This document shows, one piece after another, positions 11,017 to 23,085 of a DNA stretch of 64,000 nucleotides. The position numbers were made by a program, and so were the translations under genes. The notes beneath the pieces were generated by a model that was not told where the DNA came from, did not search any database, and saw nothing but the letters and a program-made list of their open reading frames with translations. Origin of the DNA: Neostapfia colusana. Taxonomy: Eukaryota; Streptophyta; Magnoliopsida; Poales; Poaceae. Numbering within the stretch: position 1 is the first letter of the stretch; each line of letters begins with the position of its first letter. The DNA lies in NCBI GenBank assembly GCA_030760725.1, contig JASWHV010000012.1, positions 44,981,652 through 45,045,651 of the forward strand, given 5' to 3'.

Positions 11017-14000
11017 GTGCTCGGAGGCATCGTTAGCCTGCCGAAGCTGCACGAGGATAAGGCAGAGAGGGAGGGGAGGACTGCACGTGATGCAGCCGTG
11101 AAGAAGAAAAAGGATGACGACCACATGATCAGCCACATTTGCAGCCAGAGGAGGCTGGAGGAACATTGGAGGGCGGTGGAGGCCGCGAGGGCCGCCGGCG
11201 AGGCTACCCCTTCCATGCCCTTCGAATCGGCGTCCCCTTCCTCTAGGTCGGACAAGTCCTTGACGCTGATGGAGCAGTGGAGGAGGAAAGCCTACGGCAA
11301 CGCTCTGGCCATAAAGAGGGCCCGGACGGATGAAAAAAGTGATCCTTACCTCCCGCACAGGCTTCCGGGGGTTCGACCAAGGCCAGGCCATCCTCGGCTG
11401 TGGACCCAAAGGCCCGGACGAAGGGCCAGAAGCTCGCCGCCCGATCCTAGGAGAATCGTGTTTCAATGGGGGCCTCTGCGGCATCCGATGTCCGGGCTCC
11501 CACAGCTCAAGGCAAGGCGGGGCGCTAAGCTGCTGAGGGTTGGCAGGCCAAACGGAGGCTCGGACATCCGCTGCTCGTCCTTCGACCTCGGCAATCCTTC
11601 CGAGCATTGGGTCCTGGAGCAGTCGCGCCTCTGATCCGCCCTCGGTCGAAGAGGTTTGTGTTTTAGCCTTTGTTCTCCTTCATTGTTGGTGGCTTTTCTG
11701 CTTTGGTTTTTTACTTCTTTCTCCGCTGCTTGCCGCAGGGCGTATCAGCTTGGTGTCCTGGCCTCGCTGGGAGCTTCACCGCCTCCGTCCTCCACCACGC
11801 CATCCGTCGAGCTAGCCATGTTGCCGTCAGGGGGCGCGGAGTTGACGGTGGAGGTGGCGCCTTCTCTTCCGGTCGCCGTGGAGGCTCAGCCGTCCCCACC
11901 CGTCCTGGCCGGCCCAAAGCCGGCCCCGGCCATGGCTGCTTAGTCCGAGGGGGGTGAGGCTTCGGCAGTGGCCGTGGTGGCTCCGCCTGACGGGGGTGAG
12001 GCCCCTCTCCCCGAGGCAGAGCCGGTGCTGCCGGAGTGGAGGTCAGCCTTGTGGACTCGTCCCCCGAAGCATCGGAATCGCGGGGACTGGTGACAGGAGA
12101 AGAATTCATGGCGACGGCGATCTCGCCCACCATCGACCCCCAAGCTTCAGAACCAAGAGCTTCGGGAGAGGCAGCTCCGGTCGCGGCATCGAGTCAGGTT
12201 CTGGGTAGGTCAGGACTTCCTCTGGCCGATCGGCAATCCTCTGGCCCCTGTACCGTAGCGGGCCGGGCGAAGGATGTTCCCCTCCCAGGTTCTTGGCTCG
12301 CCGAAGCCGTGGAGCAGTTTACCTCCGGTCAGGACTGTCTCCTGGACGCGCTCTAGAGGCTCAACCGCGGCGTGCTTACGATCAGCGTAAGCTCAGGCCG
12401 GGCAAAAAAACCGGAAACTGAACACTGAACCTAATTAACCAGAACCAAAACCGACTAAACCGCTATATATTTCGGTTAGCAATCTATAAAAACCGATTTG
12501 TTTTCAGTTTCGGTTTTTTATACCGGTTAACCAGGTTAACCGAAGTGGCCCAATAACAATGAAATCAGTCCACTACCGGCCCAGCCCAGCCCAATTTCAA
12601 CCCTAACCTCACAGCTCCCTCATGCTTCACTGCGACACTGCCTCCAACGCCCCTGCCGCTGCCGTCCTTTTCAACCCGCCCACTACGCCACACGCATCGT
12701 CGCGCTGCCACGCCGGGTGCCGCCGCACCCTGTCGCTTCGCCACGCCACCGCGACCAGTTTGTCGCCCCGCCACGTCGTGCTGCCAAGCCATCGCGGCCT
12801 CTTCATCGCCTCGCCATGTCAAGTCGTGACCCATTCGTCGCCTCGCCGCATCGTGTTGCCACGCCGCCACAGCCTCGTGCCGCTGCAACACGTTCGTCGC
12901 CTCGCCGCCACGACCTGCCACCTCGCCATTGTGTCACGCCGCCGCGTCTGCTTCCCGTTGCTTCGCGTCGCGGCCGCCGCTTTGGTCAGGCGTAGCGTTC
13001 ACCGGTGGTAAGTTTGGTTTTTTGGTTTAACCAGAAACCCAACCAAAGTTTCCGGTTAACCGGAGCATCGGTGTTTCCTTTATTATACACTACTTTGGTT
13101 TCCATATTCTCAAAACCGAACTTTGAAAAAAACCAAAAACCGAACCGATTGGTTTCAGTTAAACCGAATGCCCAGGCTGAGCGTAAGCCCGCTGTTATTA
13201 TTTTCTTCATGGGTCGCCGCGGGATCTGTTTCTTTCAGTGCCTTTGTTCTTCTTTTTGGGTAGAGGCTTGCCGAGCGGGAGGCTAAGCGGGGGCGGCTTC
13301 TCGAGGAATCCCTTGGCCATCAAAGGCTTGCGGAGGCCGAGGCGGCAAGGTGGGTAAGGAGGCCGAGAGGGCCCGAGCCAAGGCCGAGGCCGCCCGAGCG
13401 AAGACGGGGTGTTCTGGTGCCGCGACTGCCGTGACCCAGGTGGAAGCCTTCCTCTTGTTCGGGAGAAGGAGGAAGCCATGGTGGTTGTTAAGGCAAATCT
13501 CGCCAGGGAGATTACCAAAGCGGGTAACACGGCGAGGGCCTCCCAGAGTGAAGCTGAAGGGCCAAAGCCTCCCTCGCCCAGGCTGCTCGGGAGCTCGATC
13601 GTAAGGTCTTCTTCGATCAAACTTCTGCCGTGTTTTGTCATTCTTTTGCTACTAAGCTTTTTTACTTTGCTTTTTGCTTGCAGGGGTGCAGAGCTCCCTT
13701 GTTGATAACGAGGGGCCTGGTATAGACTCGGGAGGCTGAGCTTGCCCGACTTGAAAAGGCTGGGAACGAGCACTGCGGAGCCATGATCGGACCCAGAGGG
13801 AAGATGCAGGGGCTGGTCCCCGACTTGGCGAGGTGACGGCCCGGGTTTCCATCGAGGAAGAGGAGTGAAGGCTTCTTACGAGGGCGGGCGCGGAGGTCTG
13901 CGAGGCTGTGATGGGGGTTCTGGAGTCCGTGATTCAGGGGACGCCCAGGGCAGTGGCGTCCCGTCTTGGCGACGTGACGCAGGCCCTGGGGGTCCTTCGG

Positions 14001-14255
14001 AAGGTGTTCGAAGACCAACATTACACGGGCCATGCTACCAATGACGTGGTGCCCGGGGGCTCGGTTGCCCCTTTGGTCATGCAGCCGACGCAACTCTCTG
14101 CACGGTTGACAGCGCGTCTCGACGTGGTGTCAACTGCCAGGGCTCAGCTCGGGGTGCAGCTGGCCCTGGGCATGGTCGTCTCCCAATATGACGGGGTCAA
14201 TCTTACGGCCTTCAGGGAGGGCTCCGCTGCCGGCCGATCCGAGGAACACCTCTAG
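11017..14255 (+). pseudogene. Antisense coiled-coil ORF of a gypsy element, intron-containing
   Basis: Plus-strand open segments at 11017-11634, about 12036-12356, about 13264-13600 and 13908-14255 encode charged Ala/Glu/Arg-rich helices (for example KEAERARAKAEAARAKT) and end in a C-terminal part (ATHV-like GVLESVIQGTPRAVASRLG...). This resembles the antisense ORFs annotated in cereals as putative gypsy-type transposon domain proteins. Introns with GT..AG ends are visible at 11654-11738 (85 nt) and 13601-13683 (83 nt). A third likely starts at the GTAAGC near 12387 and ends around 13263; a hAT element sits in its donor site. Function is unknown; stops between segments suggest decay. Confidence 0.6.
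12393..13180. mobile_element. Non-autonomous hAT-like element, 788 bp, 8-bp TSD
   Basis: The element starts TCAGGCCGGGCA and ends with the reverse complement of TCAGCCTGGGCA (10 of 12 match). It is flanked by a perfect 8-bp duplication, GCGTAAGC, at 12385-12392 and 13181-13188. Subterminal regions are rich in AACCGGTT and CGGTTTT-type motifs typical of hAT relics (GGGCA..CGGTTT). The middle (about 12610-12990) is a GC-rich block of repeated CGCCACGC-like sequence with open frames on both strands but no recognised domain. No transposase is encoded. Confidence 0.85.
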
Positions 14256-14696
14256 GCCATCGACATCTAGGTCAAGCCCACCGCCCTCTCTTTATCTGGG
14301 GCGATCGCCGGACTCCGTCTTAGGGTATGCCGACCGGACTTAGGTCCCTTGTATCTTTTTTTTTCTTCTTATTTTTTAAACTCACGTTATAAATGTTGTA
14401 TCCCTCTATGTCCCTCTTTCTATGAAGGAAAGCACGTTTTTGCTATGTGTCCATTGTCTTTTTCCCTAGCGTTGTGCTTTGGTCTAGTAGAGAATTTCAA
14501 TCGTGGACGGCGAGCAGCGCTCCTTAGATCGGAAGCATGGGGGAAGCTTTTCGTAAAAAAACTTTGCTGATGCCTTGAGGGTTTTGGTCGACCCGCCCTA
14601 GGCAGGTGGGTAGCCCCCGAGTGGCACATGGTGTCCGAACTGGTCAGCACGCTGTGTGGTATTTGAACCGCGAGGATCTGCCCAGGATCAGACCAC
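14256..14696. other. Spacer between convergent antisense ORF and gag
   Basis: About 440 bp with a T-rich stretch near 14355-14385, consistent with a 3' untranslated region of the plus-strand ORF. No gene is seen. The corresponding spacer in gypsy3 is 53364-53790. Confidence 0.45.
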
Positions 14697-16886
14697 TTAG
14701 ATTGACTTATGTGGCGAGACGATATGCCTGGGCTTGTGTCTGGGAGAGATCTTCCTTGTTCTGAAGCTAAAAGTCGGAGGACGGAGTAGGTACTCGTCTC
14801 TTGTTTTGGATTGTGCTTCTCGATCCGCTTCCTCTCGCTCGTCGGTATCCCTCAGTCGGCAGAACCCCAGGCCGCTGAAAATCGTGAGACATTCGGTCGG
14901 CTCTGAGAATGCATGCTCCTCCTGGGGCTCGATGACCGCCTGCATGGGTTTTTTGCCTCTGTCTTCTGAGGACCTGGCTCCTTTCCAAGACAGTGGTTGA
15001 GGAGGGCGCAATATTTGAGGGTGTGTCTGACCGGGAAGGCGTGGTTGGTGCACGGCTTTTCCAACAATTTCTCGAAGTGGTCGTCCTGCGTCTGGGCCGG
15101 CCTCTTGCCTTTGCGGCGTTCGACTGTAGCGAACAGGTCCGAGTCTGCCTCAGTTTGGTATCGTTGTTGCTCTGTGCCGACCCTTGTCCTCCTCTCACGG
15201 CACGGTTTCCCTCCTCACGTCAACCGTCCTTGGTGCTCCCTTGTCGAAGATCGCCCCGACCGTCTCTTCTCCTGAGGCATGGTTTGCGGCGACGTCGAGT
15301 AGATCGTTGGTGGTCCTTGGCTTGATGCAACCGAGCTTGTGCACCAGGGACTTGCAAGTCATCCCGGAGAGGAAAGCTCGGACGGCGTCTGCATTGAAGA
15401 CGTCGGGGAGCTCGTTGCACTTCTTGGAGAAGCGCCTGATGTACTGTCTCAAGATTTCGCAGGCTTATGTCGGCATGCCTTGAGATCCCATGAGTTCCCG
15501 GGGCGCATGTAGGTGCCTTGGAAGTTACCAATAAAAGTATCCTTTCGCTCTGCCCAACTTCGGATGCTGTCTGCCAGGAGGTATTCAATCCAGGCCCTAC
15601 GGAGTCCGCCAAGTAGATGGAGAGGTATTGGATGATGAAATGGTCATCTATCGCCCTACCAGCCCTGCACACCAAGCAGTAGTCTTCTAGCCAAATACTG
15701 GGGTTTGACTCTCCGTCGTACTTTGTGACATTGGTCGGGGCGCGAAAACATGGCGGGAAGGAGGCATTGCATATCCTCCTTCTGAAGGCCCGAGACCCAG
15801 GAGCATCGGAACTCGGACTTCGGTCCTCGCCCTCGTCATAGCGCCTGCCGGGCGCAGCTGACGTCGGTGCTCGAGACGCTGCTCCGCCGCTTCCCCCTGG
15901 CTCCTCTATGAGCCTTGAGGACCCTGCACAGGAAGGACAACCCTGCTTGCTCACGCGTCGAGCTACGTGATGGATTTGACGAACCAGTCTTCTCGGCCCG
16001 GCTTGGTGCTCTGTGGTGCTTCGAGTGTGTCCATGGGAGCCGATGCGGACATCACTCCCCCGCGAGCAAGAGAACTCTCGGCGTGTTGAGTTGTGGCCCT
16101 TTCCAGTAGCGAACGGAGGTTTTGATACGTGCGTCGCGCCTCCGGGAGATTGTGATCCATGGCTGCTGCTGCCGCCATGTTCTGACTCGGTTGCTCGAAA
16201 CACGGTGGATCGTGTAGGCTGGCAATGATGCTCGCCCATACTTAGCGGCCGTGTGCTCGTGCTTCACTGGAACCGGGGTAGCGGCCACGTGATGCTTCGA
16301 GCGCGGATCTGCCTGTGTTTAGATGTGCCCTCTTCGCTTTGAGCGCGGAACGACGCGCCTCGAGCTGTTCAACCAGCTCCTGTGCAGCCATCAGCTCCTC
16401 CCCATGACTAGCGCAATACTTCCCGCTGCATGAGCACTGGCGGGAGCGGGGTATCGACGCGAGGAGAGGTTGGAGAGGCGTTACCCATTTCCGTGACGTA
16501 GCACCAACGGGAAGAATAATGCTCTCCGTCGGACTCGACGTCGGTACTGGGGTCATAGCTGATCATACCCCCGATAGAGGGAGTAGGGGTGACGACGCCT
16601 TGTCGACCGCATCCACGAAACTTTCCTTGGGGACATGATTGGCGACGTTGAAGGCTGCGTCGTTCATTAGGCATAGAATGCCACCTTCGTCAGCGACGAA
16701 CTCTAGGCTTCCAAAACGGAAGGCCTGGCGGGTTTGAAAATGACATCGGCCTCGAGCCTGTTGTCGAGGGCGATGACAAACTCGAGGCTGCCGAAAAGGA
16801 GCTTCTCGCCAATGCAGAAGCTTGAGCTCACAGAACCCATCACAGAAGAATGAAAACACGAAGCGGCGCCCTACCTGGCGCGCCAA
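14697..16886 (-). pseudogene. gag of the pol-less gypsy element, frameshifted
   Basis: On the minus strand, after a leader and a degenerate N-terminus, the gag core appears as ICNASFPPCFRAPTNVTKYD then IWLEDYCLVCRAGRAIDDHF and QYLSIYLADS. Further on come MTCKSLVHKLGCIKPRT and ANHASGEE, and a Cys/His cluster (CTNHAFPVRHTLKYCALL). These blocks lie in different frames separated by short indels. After the Cys/His cluster the sequence leaves the family: the protease expected next is absent. The match to Tat-like grass gypsy gag is by memory of the family. Confidence 0.8.
16868..16885 (-). other. Primer binding site (tRNA-Arg-like)
   Basis: The minus strand reads TGGCGCGCCAGGTAGGGC two bases after the LTR. 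It matches, but for the last base, the site at 37065-37082, which I recall as complementary to a plant tRNA-Arg (CCU) 3' end. Confidence 0.7.
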
Positions 16887-16887
16887 C

Positions 16888-17660
16888 TGTCGGTGTTTTT
16901 ATCACCGGCTAGTAATCGAATGCTTTGCATTTTATGTCTGGATGGCTAGCTAACAAAGACAGATTTATACTGGTTCGGACAACCTGTCCTACGTCCAATC
17001 TGGGGTGTTCGTCGGCCTTGTATTAGCTCAGGCGGTTCAAGAAACCGTGGTTACAAGCGAGGCTCCCTTCGCGTGCGAGAGCAAAGAGAAAACCTAAGTA
17101 GCGTATGCATGTGAGCCATTTTCACCGTGCGAAGGGAGGTTGTGGGCCTCCCCTTTTATAGCCCGGGCGCCTATACCTACCCGCCGACTGATCATAAATG
17201 GGACGGGGGTTTACATGGTGTGTCAGCGGCTTAGGCGGCCCAAAACGGTACGGGAGTGATGAGTACACCTGCTCCCGTCTAATCTACGGTCTACATCTAC
17301 TTTCCGTCCATGTACACCGGTGCCGAGCGGGATGGGACGAGATGTGATGATGGCCCGACGTCGTGCTTGTCCTGTTGCGCGTGGCCTCCCACTCCGTCTT
17401 AAATCCCTTCCGCCGTTCCGTCACACCAGCATTTAAGTCCTCTGCCTGCCTCTGGTCCGGGCTCTAGCCTGGATCGCTTCCCTCCTTCGGTCTTATTGTC
17501 CAGGCTTAGAGGATGACCGCTGTTTCCGTTCCTGGGGGTCGGGCTTCATGGTGGCGTCATCCCGCGTTCGCGCCTTGGGACGTGGCTTGTGGAGCCACGT
17601 GTCTTTCTGCGATTGGTCGGTTGACTGATTCTCGGCTACCCGGGGTATGTTACCCCGTCA
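16888..17660 (-). repeat. LTR of the pol-less gypsy element, 773 bp
   Basis: Element sense starts TGACGGGGTAACATACCCC at 17660 and ends ACACCGACA at 16888, next to the primer binding site. A TATA box (CTATAAAAGGGG) lies at 17150-17161. This LTR lacks the G-box minisatellite present in the other gypsy LTRs of the window. GTATG at 17661-17665 is a candidate target duplication, but the other copy is not in view. Confidence 0.82.
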
Positions 17661-17753
17661 GTATGAATCACAGGGCTTAAATTATAGTTCCCGGAGTCAC
17701 AAATCACCTTATAACTAGAACTTGTTTACATGATTTTGCAAGCTTGTGAACTG

Positions 17754-17800
<47 letters not shown>

Positions 17801-18231
17801 ATTCTGTAGTTACCTGCTCCTGATTCACTGCCCACCGCCTCCTTAGCTCCAAATAGCACCCAGCGGTAGTATAGAAAAATTATTTTTCTTATAATGTTTT
17901 ATTTTTGTTCTGATGGGTTACAAGGTTTGATGTAAGTAACCTCAAAGACAAATTTCATACCTTTTTTACATTTCATCTCTTTAGTTGGTTATATGAGCCA
18001 TATCTTCATAACAATGTTATGTTTTGAAAACAGAAGAGTAAGCTGAAAGTAATTGTATTGATCCTCACTAATTAACCCCCAGTTCAAGCATGCTCAGCAT
18101 TTCTATGCTCTGCCCTGTACCTCTACTCCTGAGTCCTAAATCTTATCTAATCTCTATGGAAGCCAAACCATAATTACAATGATATTGGTAGCTACACTCA
18201 GAGCCAGAAGTTGGCTTCATTTCTACTGTAA
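17661..18231. other. NAT 3' flank with (TA)n microsatellite
   Basis: About 570 bp between the gypsy LTR and the NAT stop codon, probably the NAT 3' untranslated region and downstream DNA. It includes a (TA)n run at 17757-17797 and an 11-bp direct repeat ATCATACAGTT at 18231 and 18247. No gene is seen. Confidence 0.6.
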
Positions 18232-21200
18232 TCATACAGTTGGATTAATCATACAGTTCGGGAAGAACCGGTTGAGGTTGAAGGGCAGGTTATAGAACTC
18301 CACGTTACGACTGTCCCCACGGAACGTCCTGAACCTTGCCCACCATTGCATGCCCCGGTCCTTGGTGGCGTTCCTCACTTCAAGCGTGTTGTCCAGTACC
18401 ATCGAAATGATGAACCCAAGGCGAGGAGATGATGGTGTTGATGAGGTCATTGAACTGCACATTGCACAATAAAAGACAGAACTCAGATTCATAATATTTT
18501 AAAGTTTTTTTTTACGAAATGCATCTTGTAAATTGCAGTTGATAGTGAGGTTTCTGTGAGGAGTATGCCACAGACCCATCCAGCTCTGGTGTGCACAGGT
18601 CCGTGCTGAGCAGATATTCTAAATCGGAAGAAGTACTCTGGTATGGAGATGCCAAGAAAAAGGGAAACACCAATAATAAAGAGGTTACGCATTGAGTTCA
18701 TGTTGGTGAACTGCAGAAAGGAGAGCCCCACTGCACCTGAAAATATTAGACAACACAAATGATGAGTTAAAAATATGGTCAAATAGTGAGCTAAACAACA
18801 AACTATGGAGAGAACATGAGTGAGAACAAAAATGTTCTTTGACATCTTAAAATACTTACAGACATAGCCAAACATCACACAATATATGGCTGCAAACACT
18901 GTGAATGGAATCGATGCGAACAGTGCTCCAAAACGCCCTTAAGTTATGAAATATATTTAGCAACAGATCAAAGCTGGTCTTATAGATTGTAAAACATCAT
19001 TTAGAAAAAGAGAAATAGTCCTACCTAGGACGGAGAAGAAGATCATAAAACCAGCAGATATCAGTATAGCTCTTCTGCTACCAATCCTAGTTGATCCTAG
19101 AAGACCAACGTTCTCCCTGTTATAGGCAAAAAATACTCATGATGTTATACATGGCGCAGAAAATGGATCTATGTGCCAAATAAAAAGACACACAGAGACA
19201 GTCGAGCCGCCCACAGTACCAAATAGCCCATTGAATAACAGTCCAATTCCCTAAGTTTTGACATATTTCAGAATACAAAGGTTAAGGAACGTTATTTACA
19301 TTCTCAATGTATATTTTCATTCGAGTAGCAGCGTGGCCTGTTAAATATATTTTTTAATAATTCCTATTGAACTGGACCAGACTCATCACGGAAGAATTAG
19401 CTGCATAACTGTTGGCACTGATTAGAGGCCCAGACTATGATGAGAAGTGGAGAACTGACCTGCCATCCAATGCCTCTGCTCAGAACATATGGTGGTGGTG
19501 GCGTCGCACTTGCCAACCGAGCAGCAGCCTTGAGAGCTCCTGTCGACTGCAATACTCAAAATGTCATCCAAATCAGATCAGCATAAACTTGAGTTGTAGC
19601 GGGAAATAATAATACCTCTATCAAGGACACCATCACAGCAGCCATCATGCCCAATGAATGATCAGCGCTGAAAGTTGGTGGACCCCATTGCAGTGGGTGT
19701 GGAACAAGAAACCTTAATTTTATAGAAATGTTGCTATCATAAGCATGAAAATGAGATAAAAATAAAGAACTCATTTCGGGACCAGTGAATGTACCATGAC
19801 GTGGGGGTGATGAGGTTGGCATGGTCAGTGCGGCAGTTGACCTGGGTAATCAGTGAGCTATGTTTGTATGCCCCACTTATGGTGAATGTGGGCATATACC
19901 CAGACAAATGTGATGGAAATGAGCACAGAGAACCTCTCCAATATCGGAAAATGACGCACTTGTACATGCTTCAGATATTGGGAAAGGGCCACAAATAGAA
20001 CAAGCATTGGAACACCAATCTCCACGCACATCCCAATCTAATGTAATGAGCTCCATTAGTTAGCATCGTTAACTAGGTAAGCATAAATAGAGAATGCTTA
20101 TATTAAATGTTTCCAATTTGAAAATTTACCAATGCATAAATGAGTAGAAGACATTTTGCCCTCTAGAAATTGATAAGAATACCACACACACAAAAACGAA
20201 AACTCAGATATGTACTCATGGCACAGTAATGAAATGTTTCAACTTTATCAAGTGAATTTAGTGAAGCTATTGAAAGAATTCAAGAGGAATGGATTCATAC
20301 TCATGGTGTCATTACTATAGCTACAGGCTAACAAACAATAGCACTAGATAGAGCTTTACCACTGGGAATCCTCTTTCAAAAAGGCCGAGCCCAGCCAGTG
20401 CAATTACTAGAACCATCCCAAGTGGGCTGAAGAACCTACAACATGCACAAGAAAATAACATTCTTATTGTAAACCCGAATGTTGCATCCATGCCCCATTG
20501 ATTATGTTGGTGTACTGCCTCTTTTCAAAACTGAGAGAAAACGGTATAGATTATGAAAGAGTAGAAGGCTAGTATATAGAGAATAATCTGGACACAATCT
20601 ACTGATTGGTCATATGCCCCTATGTTCAACACCGTAAGCTAAAAGTTACCACGCGTGATGGGGAACTGGATGCAAAAAGAAAAAAACATAAGTAACCAAA
20701 TCACTGCTTAATTAATGGTCATGTGCCCGTCAAAATTATGAAAAGGAAAACAAAATATGGGACAAACTCATCAAGTATTTGGACAATAGGATCAATTGAC
20801 ACTAATTAAACTGCAAGGATTTGTCTGTACCTGGAGCACGTCGCCCACAACTGGCCGTAGCCAAGTATAATTTGAATGCAGGAGGATACTATCAATGCCC
20901 CCTGTATGGCTCTCATAGTCATTTTGAACCTCTGTAATATGATCAGAAGCATGTAAGTTTTGGTATGAAGATGATGTCTAACAATAAATATTAATCTGAA
21001 GGATCAAAATCATTGCATGCTTACTGTATGGTCATCAGCTATGCGTGCAAATGAGGGATCATTGATTATTGATATGACTGGGATTATGAATGCATATGAC
21101 CCACCGATGACCGTAGGCAGCCTAGATCCAAACAGGGTTTGGAGTATTGTGTTTATCCCAGTCACAAACATCATTGTTTGTACCACCTTTGCTTTATCGT

Positions 21201-21924
21201 GCTAGATCCAAACAAAGAGACAAACATGTACCAAGCATAAACATCATTGTCCAAAAAGATGTATTCTGGATACATGATAGTGGAAACACTAATATGAGCA
21301 CGTTATCCAAGCTGAAGGTCTCTTACCCCAATATCCATAACTCTATATAATTCTTCATAATGGAACATGACATGAGGACTAGATTCTTTGTTACTTCAAA
21401 GAGTAAAGTTACAGCTTCTATATACAAGAGTCCGTAACAAATGCAAATAACATGAGTCAGGAAACTTACTACATAGGGTACGCTATTGGAAAGACATAAT
21501 TTGTCATGCTTACAAATGACATAGCTAAACTACTTAAATGTAATCATTGACCCCTAACGTTGTACTTCAAGAAAGCATCAAATGACATAAAACAAACAGA
21601 TAAGACATCGTGTACCAATAAAGTCAATTTAACAGTGAGAGGATACTTACAACATTTCCCCCCATGAAAGGAACCAGCATGGTGGGGATCATTGCTACCG
21701 TGCCCAGGCAAAGAATAAAATGCTGAAAACCCAGCACAACAGCCTCTCCTTCAGCATCCAAGAAACACACAGATTTAGCACCAAAAATACGCATCACAGC
21801 CGTATGAATGATACAAGCCTAGAAGCTCCTTACTCCAGGATGGATTGGAGTCTACGCAGTAAAACATTCCACGCAGCTGGTACATGGGAGGATGGCTCAT
21901 CCCCTCTGGCCTCATCTCAGCCAT
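18232..21924 (-). pseudogene. Nucleobase-ascorbate transporter (NAT/NCS2 family), 13 exons, two frame-breaking deletions
   Basis: A minus-strand multi-pass membrane transporter of the NAT family (uptake of xanthine, uric acid or ascorbate in characterised members). Coding exons by splice sites and homology: 21834-21924, 21651-21748, 21025-21201, 20831-20931, 20360-20435, 19795-20037, 19616-19712, 19460-19546, 19192-19250, 19025-19116, 18860-18937, 18576-18736, 18232-18454. All phases join except two. Exon 6 is 243 nt where 245 is needed, breaking the frame between VWVYAH and SGAYKHS. The last exon lacks about 8 nt between INTIISSP and GFIISMVLDNTLEV. Other motifs match well: VLGFQHFILCLGT, QTLFGSRLPTVIGGSYAF, RAIQGALIVSS, FGTVGGSTVSVENVGLLG, FLQFTNMNSMRNLFI, and the C-terminal YNLPFNLNRFFP. 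ATG at 21924 opens the conserved MAEMRPEGMSHPPM. Likely a young pseudogene unless these are sequence errors. Confidence 0.9.
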
Positions 21925-22443
21925 GTCTATAGCAGACGCTTCCTCTGCTTCATCCGAGATGATCAATAGCAATGAAGCAAGAAAAAGGAAACAGATTCAA
22001 AACTTATTCCGTAGAGCAGTTTAGTGAGGCAGGAAAGCAATAAAGTTGCAATCTTTAATGCGCTTTATGGTCATAGAACATCAGATGCGACTGGAAATCA
22101 TTCCCCAGAAAGATCAAGTCCCAACCTTTAGCCCACAAAGTAGTGCAAACTTTCAGGTGTGTACAACAATCTGAACAGCCAAGAAACAAAGAAACAAAGA
22201 TTGCATTAACAAGTTTAACTGATGATTAAGAAATTTATGAACCAAAACGCAACAGAGATGACACAAAACCCTCAACGATGAGGGATTTAGCATAAAAAAC
22301 CAACCAAGAAACAAAGAAAAGCACCGCACAAAATGGCTATCAAATTCCTTCGGGCATGCTACAAAAAGCACTGAGAAATCCGCAGGAGCTGCAGCAAGAG
22401 CAAATCCGAAAGTTGTGAATGCTACTGAACACTGCACGATGCG
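21925..22443 (-). other. NAT 5' untranslated region, possibly with an intron
   Basis: The stretch between the NAT start codon and the copia insertion. A plausible acceptor (GATGAAGCAG) lies about 20 bases upstream of the ATG, but I find no clear donor. The sequence shows no domain-coding frame and continues, across the copia element, at 39739. Confidence 0.45.
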
Positions 22444-22448
22444 CTAAG

Positions 22449-22878
22449 TGTGTGTTTCTTACTTCCTCTAGCCACTAGATCTAACGGGTATATTGATAAA
22501 AATCATTCTATGACTATATGAATGAGAACAAAACGGATTGGAATATACCTTCGGGTGTTGAGGATGTTGCCATGACGGTGTCGCCGAAATGTAGTCGTCG
22601 GCGCACAGGTTTTGTGGTGTCGACGGCGATGGCGGCGCCGGGGTTCCTTCCCCTCACTCCCCGCACGGATTAGATCGGTTTTCTCAATGTGTTTGGGGTG
22701 TTTTTGAGCACGAACGCACGTTCTCACGTGTGCCCCGGCCAACCCTCTTAATATAGCGCGGGTGTGAGAGGGGGCCCCAACCATGGGTTGGTTAGCGCCC
22801 CCGATCAAGGCGCAGAGGTGGGGATAGACTCGGGATTGGGCCGTTGGGCCGTTCCCGAGAAGGAGATCAACTCCAACA
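22449..22878 (-). repeat. copia 3' LTR
   Basis: Element sense starts TGTTGGAGTTGATC and ends GAAACACACA. It pairs with 39303-39733 at about 97 % identity by eye. An 87-codon-plus open frame inside it is part of the LTR, not a gene. Confidence 0.95.
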
Positions 22879-22893
22879 TTCTCCCCCTTGATC
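22879..22893 (-). other. copia polypurine tract
   Basis: The minus strand reads GATCAAGGGGGAGAA immediately before the 3' LTR, the expected plus-strand priming site. Confidence 0.85.
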
Positions 22894-23085
22894 TCCAGTG
22901 ATCAAGACTTACAAAAACTTACTTAATTTCTTAATACTTAACTTATTGTTTATTTCTTCATGTTCGATATACTGAGCACATCGCATCAAAATAGCCAATT
23001 ACATACTATCTGACTCGATGACCACAATACATCTTACACTTAGAAATAACCTTATTCTTAGTTTGGCCCCTAACTATCCAGGTGA

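Larger units (their letters stand above)
11017..17660 (-). mobile_element. Pol-less gypsy derivative (gag plus convergent ORF), left end lost
   Basis: On the minus strand there is an LTR (16888-17660), a primer binding site, a degraded gag to about 14700, and no recognisable protease, reverse transcriptase or integrase. The rest is occupied by a plus-strand coiled-coil ORF (11017-14255) that converges on gag. The second LTR is not found to the left, so the element is truncated or split by the LINE and gypsy1. The structure resembles gypsy3 at 52086-56844 although the LTRs differ. Such elements need polymerase supplied by a related element (inference). Confidence 0.75.

Noticed and set aside
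10958..11022. 13-bp direct repeat as the LINE target duplication
   Set aside because: Both copies lie on the same side of the LINE, so they cannot flank it.
12622..13011. Host gene fragment carried by the hAT element
   Set aside because: Open on both strands because of GC-rich CGCCACGC-like repeats; no recognisable protein domain.
12393..13180. Mutator-like element with a 9-bp duplication AGCGTAAGC
   Set aside because: A 9-bp match is possible, but taking it makes the termini asymmetric. The 8-bp reading gives symmetric TCAG..GGGCA ends typical of hAT.
22503..22808. 101-codon ORF (and its copy at 39252-39566) as a small conserved gene
   Set aside because: It is the copia LTR, present twice because the two LTRs are copies of each other.
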